Shown here: positions 57,995 to 64,000 of the stretch, piece by piece | Layout: every line of letters begins with the position of its first letter | How positions within the stretch are numbered: position 1 is the first letter of the stretch | From: Herbidospora sakaeratensis | GTDB taxonomy: Bacteria > Actinomycetota > Actinomycetes > Streptosporangiales > Streptosporangiaceae | DNA length: 64,000 nt | Assembly (NCBI RefSeq): GCF_001570525.1 | Contig: NZ_BBXC01000030.1 | Coordinates: 1 to 64,000, forward strand | Reading direction: 5' to 3' | Translations under genes and position numbers: made by a program | Notes under the pieces: model-generated | Told to the model about the DNA's origin: nothing | Seen by the model: the letters and a program-made list of their open reading frames with translations, nothing else | The model's database searches: none

Positions 57995-60900
57995 GTGCAG
58001 TACGACTACCACGACGAATTCCCCCTCCGCCGGACACCGGCCGAGCCGGCCGGCAGCGACCGCCTCCGGGTCTGGGCCGCCATCGCCGACGTCCGGCTCC
58101 AGCGGGCCTACCTGCACGAGCACCCCCGGATCGCCGACGCCGCCGAGCCCACCGGAGGCGACCACCGTGACGCGGCGCTCCTGCGGACCGTGCGGGCGCT
58201 GGGCGGGAGCGCGGCCGCGATCGACCACGCCTACGCCGACGTCTACGGCGGCCTGGCCACCACCACCGCCCCCTGGCTCACCGATCTGGAGAACACCCTC
58301 GCCGGCCTGCTGGACGCCCGGCACCGGCTCAACCGCTCGCCGCGACGGGTGGAGGTCCTGCAGGCCGGGCTCGCCCGGCTGGGGCCGGCCGACGACCCCG
58401 CCGTCGAAGCCGCGCTGCTGCGGGAGCTGGCCGTCGCGGTCGCCGAGAACACCCGTATCCGCCGCCTGGACGCCTTCGAGCGGGCCATCGAGCTGGCCGG
58501 CCAGGCCGCGACGATCTTCGAGCGGCGCGGGCTGAGGCGGCAGCTCGCGATCACCCGCACCATCCTCGGCGGCCTCTACCTCGACCGGATCACCGGGCTG
58601 CTGCCCGACAACCACCGCATCGCCGCCGGCCTGGTCGAGGCGGCCCAGCGGGTGCTGACCCCGGAACTGCACCCGGTCGAGCACGCGGAGACCCAGGTGG
58701 GACTGGCCCTCATCCACCAGTACCAGCGGGTGGGCGAACGCCGCGCCAACCAGGAGCAGGCCATCGCGTGGTACCAGGACGCGCTCCGGGTCTTCACCGA
58801 AACCGGCTTCCCGCACGCCCGGGCGCGCACGCTGACCCTGTTGTCGTCGGCCTACTGGCAGCGGGTCATGGGCCGGCGGGCGCACAACATGGAGCACGCC
58901 ATCCGCTGCCTGCACCAGGCCGCCCGCATCTGGCCCGGCGACCTCTACCCGGTCCAGAACGCCCGCGTCCAGCACAACCTCGCCCTGATGCACCTGGAGC
59001 GGGAAGCGGGCGGCCGAAGCGAGAACATCGAGCGGGCGCTCGGCCACGCGCAGCAGGCGCTGAACGAGTTCACCCGGGAGGACTTCCCCGTCCAGCACGG
59101 CCAGGGGCTGCTCAACCTGGCCGCGATGTACAACGAGAGACACGAAGGCGACCGCGGCGAGAACGTGGAGCACGCCCTGTCCGCCCTCACCCGCGCGCTG
59201 AGCGTGCGCACGCTGGAGGACTTCCCCAGCGAGTACGCGGTGACCCAGGCCGCGCTCGCCGACACCCACCAACGGCGCGCCGGCGCCGACCCCCGGGACA
59301 ACACCCGGCGCGCGATCGCCTGCTACCGGGAGGCCCTGCGCGTCTGGACGCGGGAGGCCTCCCCGCACGACCATCGCGAGAACCTGCTGAAACTGGCCAA
59401 ACTCCTCGCCGACCTCGGCGACTGGCCTGACGCCCACCAGGCCTACGCGGAGGCGATCGAGACCGAAAGGCTCCTGGTCGCGCTGGGCACCGGGGTGCCC
59501 GGCCAGGAGACGGTGTTCGCCGCCGGCGGCGACGCCCACGTCCGGGCCGCCTACGCGCTGACCCGGACCGGCGACCTCGGCGCCGCCGCCGACATGGTGG
59601 AGGGCGGCCGCGCGCGCATCCTGGCCGAGGCTCTGCGGTTGGACCAGGCCGACCCGTCGCGGATCCCGGACGCGACTCTCCGCGCCGGCTATGCGGCGGC
59701 CCGGGACCGCCTCATCGACGCCCAGCGCGAGATGACCGTCCCCGTCGCCGGCAGCGCGGCGGAGATCGCGCGCATGCTCGGTTACCGGTCGGCCAAGGCG
59801 GCGTTCGACCAGGCGGTGGCGGCCGTGCGGGAACGCACCGATCTGCCCGACTTCTTCGCCGCCGGCGCGGAGTCCGAGACGATCGCGGGCGCGACGGCGG
59901 CGCTGGGGCCCGCCGCCGTGCTGGTGTATCTGCTGGCGACGCCGTGGGGCGGCTGCGCCATCGCGGCCCGGGCTCCCGGCCCGGCTTTCGCCCTGCTCGA
60001 CCTGCCCGCGCTGACCGACGACCTGCTCGCCGACCTCACCTCCGGGCTGCTGGTCGTGCATTCGGGGGAGTGCCTTCAGCGGCTGACCCGGCTGGGCCGC
60101 ACGCTGCGGGACAGCGCCGCCGCCCTGCCGTCCTCGCCGCTGACCCAGGCGGTGCGGGCGGCGCTGTCGCGGCCGCTGTTCGGCGCGCTGGCCGACCGCC
60201 CGCTGGGGGACATGGACGAGACCGAGCAGGGGATCGCCGAGGAGACCATCGGCGAGGCGCTCGTGCAGGCCGAACTCCGCAGGGTCGAGCCCGCGCTCGG
60301 GTCGGCGGTGATGGCGCCGCTGGTGTCCTGGTTGCGGTCCCTGGGGGCCGCCGAGGCCGCCGTGGTGCCGTCGGGCCGGCTGGGCATGCTGCCGCTGGCG
60401 TCGGTCCGGGTCACCGGTGCCGCGACGGCGGCCGAGCACGTCCTGATCACGATCGTGCCCGGCGCCAAGGTCCTCGCGCGTCCCGCGCCGGCCGCGCGGC
60501 GGGAGGGGGTGGTGGTGCTGGGCGACCCGACCGACGACCTGCCGTGGAGCGCGGCCGAGACGTCGATGGTGGCGCGGGCCGCCGCGAAGGCGGGGCTGGC
60601 GGTCGACACCTCCGTGGGCCAGGGGGTGACCCGGGAGCGCCTGGTGTCGGCGTTGTCGTCGGGGCTGATCGTCAGCACCTCCTGCCACGGCGTCTTCGAC
60701 CGGTTCGACGGCCTGCGGTCGGCGTTGTGCCTGGCCGGCGGGGAGCTGGTGACGATCGGGGACGTCCTGGGCCGGGTCGCCGACCTGCGCGGCCTGCGCC
60801 TGCTCATCCTGTCGGCCTGCCAGACCGCCGTCCTGGATCCCGACCGGGCGCCCGAGGAGATGCGGACGATGGCGGCGGCGATGGTCCAGGCGGGCGCCCG

Positions 60901-61264
60901 CGCCGTGGTCGCCTCGTTGTGGCCGGTGGACGACCGGGCCACCTTCCTGCTGATGACCCGGTTCGCCGCCGAATGGTTCGACCGCCTCGACACCGAAGCC
61001 CCGGCCGCGGCCTTCAGCCGGGCCCAGCGATGGGTGCGCGAGGCGACCCACGACCAGATCGGCGCCTGGCTGAGGCACAGCGCCGCCGGCGTGCCCAGCG
61101 TGCCCGGCGCGGGCGGCCTGGCGGCGCTGCGCGGACGCAGCCGGGCGCTCGGCGCCGCGCCGGCCCACCGCGTCGGCGACACCCTCGACGCCCTCGACGG
61201 GCCGGGCGCGCGGCCGTACGCTGCGCCCTACTACTGGGCCGGATTCCAGATCATCGGACGCTGA
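57995..61264 (+). CDS. TPR-CHAT protein (caspase-like protease)
   Basis: 1089 residues from GTG 57995. Residues about 100-560 are tandem TPR-like helices (AIELAGQAATIFERRGLRRQ, NMEHAIRCLHQAARIWPG, NVEHALSALTRALSVRTLED). The C-terminal third is a CHAT domain: the catalytic His is in STSCHGVFDRFDGL (His 898) and the Cys in LLILSACQTAVLD (Cys 942), followed by AGARAVVASLWPVDD. CHAT proteases are caspase relatives; some, like Craspase, are activated by a partner and cleave a toxin or inhibitor. The next two genes encode a RES antitoxin-like protein and a RES toxin within 17 and 6 bp, so the protease is the probable switch for that pair. The TPR region probably senses the trigger. Confidence 0.88.
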   Translation: MQYDYHDEFPLRRTPAEPAGSDRLRVWAAIADVRLQRAYLHEHPRIADAAEPTGGDHRDAALLRTVRALGGSAAAIDHAYADVYGGLATTTAPWLTDLENTLAGLLDARHRLNRSPRRVEVLQAGLARLGPADDPAVEAALLRELAVAVAENTRIRRLDAFERAIELAGQAATIFERRGLRRQLAITRTILGGLYLDRITGLLPDNHRIAAGLVEAAQRVLTPELHPVEHAETQVGLALIHQYQRVGERRANQEQAIAWYQDALRVFTETGFPHARARTLTLLSSAYWQRVMGRRAHNMEHAIRCLHQAARIWPGDLYPVQNARVQHNLALMHLEREAGGRSENIERALGHAQQALNEFTREDFPVQHGQGLLNLAAMYNERHEGDRGENVEHALSALTRALSVRTLEDFPSEYAVTQAALADTHQRRAGADPRDNTRRAIACYREALRVWTREASPHDHRENLLKLAKLLADLGDWPDAHQAYAEAIETERLLVALGTGVPGQETVFAAGGDAHVRAAYALTRTGDLGAAADMVEGGRARILAEALRLDQADPSRIPDATLRAGYAAARDRLIDAQREMTVPVAGSAAEIARMLGYRSAKAAFDQAVAAVRERTDLPDFFAAGAESETIAGATAALGPAAVLVYLLATPWGGCAIAARAPGPAFALLDLPALTDDLLADLTSGLLVVHSGECLQRLTRLGRTLRDSAAALPSSPLTQAVRAALSRPLFGALADRPLGDMDETEQGIAEETIGEALVQAELRRVEPALGSAVMAPLVSWLRSLGAAEAAVVPSGRLGMLPLASVRVTGAATAAEHVLITIVPGAKVLARPAPAARREGVVVLGDPTDDLPWSAAETSMVARAAAKAGLAVDTSVGQGVTRERLVSALSSGLIVSTSCHGVFDRFDGLRSALCLAGGELVTIGDVLGRVADLRGLRLLILSACQTAVLDPDRAPEEMRTMAAAMVQAGARAVVASLWPVDDRATFLLMTRFAAEWFDRLDTEAPAAAFSRAQRWVREATHDQIGAWLRHSAAGVPSVPGAGGLAALRGRSRALGAAPAHRVGDTLDALDGPGARPYAAPYYWAGFQIIGR

Positions 61265-61281
61265 CCGGAAAGGAGCGCGGG

Positions 61282-61887
61282 GTGGGTTTGCCCGAGGCCG
61301 TCGACGCGCTGCGCCGCCAGTGGCCGCAGGTGCTGGCCTCGCTCGAGGCGGACGCGGCCCGCCGGCTCACCGCGCTGAGGCAGGACATCGAGGCCGGCCG
61401 GCCGCTCGGCGGCCCGGCCGCCCTGGAGCTCGCCCGGATCCTGCTGTCCCTGCCCGACAACCATCCCGTCCGGCGCACGCTCCTGACGACGTCCACGCGC
61501 CTGGCCGGCGGCACGGGCCCGCCCCCGGCCCGCCAGGGCGCGCGAGCGGTGCAGCCGGAGGCCGAGGCCGCCCTCCTGGGCGCGCCCTCCTACAGCCCCC
61601 TCCAGGTGCGCCGGGCCGGGTTCGACCCCCACGACGCGCTGCTGATCCGGCTGGCCGGCCCCGACGGCGCGATCCGCCTGCCGGCCTTCCAGTTCGACGC
61701 CGACGGCGGCCCGGTCCCGGTCGTCATGGAGATCAACGAGCTGCTGGACGCCGAACACGACCCCTGGGGGGTGGCCGACTGGTGGCTCAGCCACAACACC
61801 TGGATCGGCGCCTCCCCCGCGCAGGCGCTCGGCCGCATGGACGACGAGGCGCTGCTGCGCGTGGCCAGAAACGTCATGGAGGACTGA
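61282..61887 (+). CDS. RES-associated antitoxin-like protein
   Basis: 201 residues from GTG 61282 after AAGGAG. The C-terminal half has the pattern seen in proteins encoded just before RES toxins: IRLPAFQFDADGGPVPVVME, then WWLSHNTWIGASPAQALGRM and a terminal helix, as in MbcA/ParS-type antitoxins. The N-terminal half (residues 1-100) is helical, then a Pro/Ala-rich linker (TGPPPARQGARAVQPEAE) that could be a protease site. It starts 17 bp after the CHAT gene. It probably holds the RES toxin inactive; the claim rests on motif and context. Confidence 0.7.
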   Translation: MGLPEAVDALRRQWPQVLASLEADAARRLTALRQDIEAGRPLGGPAALELARILLSLPDNHPVRRTLLTTSTRLAGGTGPPPARQGARAVQPEAEAALLGAPSYSPLQVRRAGFDPHDALLIRLAGPDGAIRLPAFQFDADGGPVPVVMEINELLDAEHDPWGVADWWLSHNTWIGASPAQALGRMDDEALLRVARNVMED

Positions 61888-61893
61888 GCGGCC

Positions 61894-62544
61894 ATGCCCA
61901 AGGCGCTGCCCGGGGAGTGCGGCGGGGTGCCCCGCCGGGAGATCGTCCCCGCCGGGACGATCGTCTGGCGGCTGCACCGCCGGCACCGCGACCCGGCCGC
62001 CTTCAACGACACCGTCGCCGAGTCGCCGCTGAGCGGAGGCCGCTTCAGCGGCACCCCCGACTACCGCTACCCCGTCCTGTACATGGCCTTCTCCGAGGAG
62101 ACCGCGATGGCCGAATCGTTGTTGCGCTCCCTGCCGTTCGAGAACTCCCGCAAACGGGTGGTCCCGCGGGCCGCCGTCAAGGAGCGCCGCCTGTCGGCCC
62201 TGGAGATCACCCAGCCGCTGACGCTGCTGCGCCTGGTCAGCTCACCGGATCTGGCGGGGGTGTGCCAGGACGAATGGCTGGTGCACTGCGATCCGGCCGA
62301 CTACGACGTGACCCGCCGCTGGGCGCACTGGCTCCATGGCGGCAACCCGTGGGCGCAGGGCCTGGTCTGGTCGTCGCGGCGCAACCTGGGGGAGAAGGCG
62401 CTGGTGCTGTTCGGCGACCGGTGCAAGGCGCCGCTCAAGCCGGTGGACGCCGCCGGCTACGACCTGGACGACCTGCCCGGAACGCTCTGGCTCAACGACC
62501 GGCTGGCCGCGTTCGGCGCCGCCGTCGCGCTCCCGACGGCGTAA
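61894..62544 (+). CDS. RES-domain toxin (NAD+ phosphorylase/hydrolase-like)
   Basis: 216 residues. RES motifs in order: Arg in TIVWRLHRRH, GGRFSGTPDYRYPVLYM with R-x-S and the conserved Tyr, Glu in FSEETAMAESLL, and Ser in QGLVWSSRRN. These match MbcT/ParT-type toxins that break down NAD+ (or ADP-ribosylate targets). The stop is 134 bp before the ankyrin gene. As the last gene of the operon, after a putative antitoxin and a CHAT protease, it is the likely executioner of a conflict system. Confidence 0.82.
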   Translation: MPKALPGECGGVPRREIVPAGTIVWRLHRRHRDPAAFNDTVAESPLSGGRFSGTPDYRYPVLYMAFSEETAMAESLLRSLPFENSRKRVVPRAAVKERRLSALEITQPLTLLRLVSSPDLAGVCQDEWLVHCDPADYDVTRRWAHWLHGGNPWAQGLVWSSRRNLGEKALVLFGDRCKAPLKPVDAAGYDLDDLPGTLWLNDRLAAFGAAVALPTA

Positions 62545-62677
62545 GCTGGGCAGGCGCTCAGGGCGCGACCGATCCGCGGGAAGGGCCGAGCCCACCTGAC
62601 GTTCCACCCCTGCCACGGCCCGACCTCTTTCCCGGCCTGACCATGCGGATGCCAGGCCAGACGGAAACGAGGTTGTG

Positions 62678-64000
62678 ATGCCCGTCCGCCCGCTGCCGGA
62701 CAACCCGAGCATCGAGTGGCTGCGCAAGCAGGCCAAGACCCTGCTCCGCCGGCCCTCCGCCGACCTGATCGCCGAGTTCCATCCCCGCCCGCCGGCCACC
62801 CTCAGGCTGGCGGACGCGCAGCTGGTCGTCGCCCGCATGCACGGTTTCGCCAGCTGGCCCCGGCTGCGGCAGCACCTGGCCACCGTCGCCCGCTACTCCC
62901 GCTCGCCGCACCTGGTCGAAGCCGGCGGCGACCTGGCCGAGGAGTTCCTGCGGCTGGCCTGCCTCACCTACGGCGCCGACCGTCCCGGCCGCACCCGCGA
63001 GGCCGACCTGCTGCTGGGCGGCCATCCCGGGCTCGCCGCCGCGAACGTCTTCACGATGGCGGCGACCGGCTCGGCCGACGCCCTGGCCGGCCTGCTGGCC
63101 ACCCGTCCCGCGCTCGCGCGGGCGCAGGGCGGCCCGTTCGGGTGGGAGCCGCTGCTGTATCTGGCCTACGCCCGGCTCGCCGCCCCCGGTGAGGCGGTCG
63201 CGGCGGCGCGGGTGCTGCTCGCGCACGGCGCCGACCCGGACGCCGGCTTCCTGTGGGACGGGCTGACGTCCCCGTTCACGGCGCTGACCGGGGCGTTCGG
63301 CGGCGGGGAGGGCGACCAGCCCGCGCATCCGCACGGGGCGGCGCTGGCGCGGCTGCTGCTGTCGGCCGGGGCCGACCCCAACGACAGCCAGACCCTCTAC
63401 AACCGGGGACTGGGCGGCTCGTTCTCCGACGACGTCGCCCATCTGGAGCTGCTGCTGGAGTTCGGCCTGGGCGCCGGGCCGGGCGGGGTGTGGCATCGGC
63501 GGCTCGGCCCGACCCTGTCTGCGCCCCGGCAGCTGCTGCGTGAGGAGCTGGCCACCGCCGCGTTGCGGGGCGGGCCGCGCCGGGCGCGGCTGCTGCTCGC
63601 GCACGGCGCGGAGGTCGGCGGGCGCGGACGGCATCCCGCCTTCGGCGGGCGCACCCCCTACGAGCTGGCCCTGCTCAACGGGCACACCGAGGTCGCGCGC
63701 CTGCTCGCCGCCGCCGGCGCCTCGGCCGACCTGAACGAGATGGACGCGTTCGTCGCCGCCTGCCTGCGCGCCGACGCTGCCGCGGTGGCCGATTTGGGGC
63801 CCGAGGTCGCCGCGCGGGCGCGGGCGGGGTTGCCGGGGCTGGTCATCCGGGCCGCCGGGCTGGGCAAGACCGAGGCGGTGGCTCTGCTGGCCGGGCTGGG
63901 CTTCGACGTCGACCACCGGGAGCGGTCGACCCCGCTGCACGAGGCGGCGTGGAACGACGACGTCGCGACCGTGCGGGCGCTGCTCGACCTGGGGGCCGAT
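62678..64000 (+). CDS. Ankyrin-repeat protein (3'-truncated by window)
   Basis: 441 codons are open to the window edge from ATG 62678 (MPVRPLPDNPSIEWLRKQAK). The N-terminal RLADAQLVVARMHGFASWPRL is the characteristic leader of a family of bacterial ankyrin proteins. Ankyrin repeats are clear further on: ARVLLAHGADPDAGFLWDG, LLLSAGADPNDSQTLYNRG, RTPYELALLNGHTEVARLLA and STPLHEAAWNDDVATVRALL. No signal peptide. Function unknown, presumably protein binding. Confidence 0.85.
   Translation, partial: MPVRPLPDNPSIEWLRKQAKTLLRRPSADLIAEFHPRPPATLRLADAQLVVARMHGFASWPRLRQHLATVARYSRSPHLVEAGGDLAEEFLRLACLTYGADRPGRTREADLLLGGHPGLAAANVFTMAATGSADALAGLLATRPALARAQGGPFGWEPLLYLAYARLAAPGEAVAAARVLLAHGADPDAGFLWDGLTSPFTALTGAFGGGEGDQPAHPHGAALARLLLSAGADPNDSQTLYNRGLGGSFSDDVAHLELLLEFGLGAGPGGVWHRRLGPTLSAPRQLLREELATAALRGGPRRARLLLAHGAEVGGRGRHPAFGGRTPYELALLNGHTEVARLLAAAGASADLNEMDAFVAACLRADAAAVADLGPEVAARARAGLPGLVIRAAGLGKTEAVALLAGLGFDVDHRERSTPLHEAAWNDDVATVRALLDLGAD

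Noticed and set aside
57950-61168. A 1072-residue minus-strand frame opposite the CHAT gene
   Set aside because: Shadow frame rich in Gly/Arg/Gln without motifs; the plus-strand frame contains TPR and the CHAT His/Cys dyad.
1-64000. CRISPR array
   Set aside because: No regularly spaced identical repeats with unique spacers; the only short repeats are the 22-bp period IS-end arrays, which lack spacers of suitable length.

Overview
The window is about 70% G+C, has Shine-Dalgarno-led genes with many GTG/TTG starts, and carries families typical of mycelial actinomycetes: SpoIIE-type phosphatase, LLM flavin oxidoreductases, ECF41 sigma factor, DrrAB-type ABC transporter, Rhs/YD-repeat giants and a c-di-AMP riboswitch in front of a CHAP hydrolase. 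A Streptosporangiales/Streptomyces-like chromosome is the best guess; no rRNA or standard tRNA is present to settle it.

Layout. 1-3.9 kb is a wrecked mobile zone: an integrase cut off inside its active-site box, arrays of IS21-like terminal repeats, a HEAT-like small protein, a frameshifted IS5-type transposase and a DUF4259 protein. 3.9-14.8 kb (minus strand) is a 3632-residue secreted Rhs/YD-repeat protein ending in a pretoxin Hint domain and a GIY-YIG-like nuclease tip; DUF4259 and perhaps the HEAT-like protein are its likely immunity genes. 15.4-19.4 kb holds a broken beta-propeller gene, a zinc-ribbon/coiled-coil gene behind two perfect palindromes, and a small secreted protein. 19.7-33.6 kb is mixed metabolism and regulation: DUF1697, DUF1062, a double VOC protein, a methyltransferase, a natural fusion of the two phosphonate oxygenases TmpA and TmpB facing a GntR/UTRA regulator, MarR/SDR, an SPFH protein, and a translationally coupled LLM-LLM-F420/NADP reductase-like operon with a divergent MarR gene, then a cluster of tRNA-like RNA motifs next to a conserved protein of unknown function. 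33.8-46.9 kb has a P450-crotonase pair, hydrolase/MarR/NmrA genes, a SpoIIE phosphatase, an ECF41 sigma factor with a matching promoter on the adjacent flavoprotein gene, TetR/DrrAB, and the riboswitch-controlled CHAP enzyme.

47.1-53.1 kb is a probable defence or signalling island: a membrane protein diverging from a 1371-residue kinase-like/STAND-ATPase/TPR fusion, followed by two paralogous LuxR-type HTH proteins; at least three of these genes contain the rare TTA codon. After a RecD2 helicase and an L,D-transpeptidase lipoprotein, 57.2-62.5 kb contains the most interesting unit: an MBL-fold gene, a TPR-CHAT (caspase-like) protease, a RES-type antitoxin-like protein and a RES toxin in one tight operon, suggesting a protease-gated NAD-degrading toxin. 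The window ends inside an ankyrin-repeat gene.

All functional statements are from reading sequence and motifs; no database search was run.
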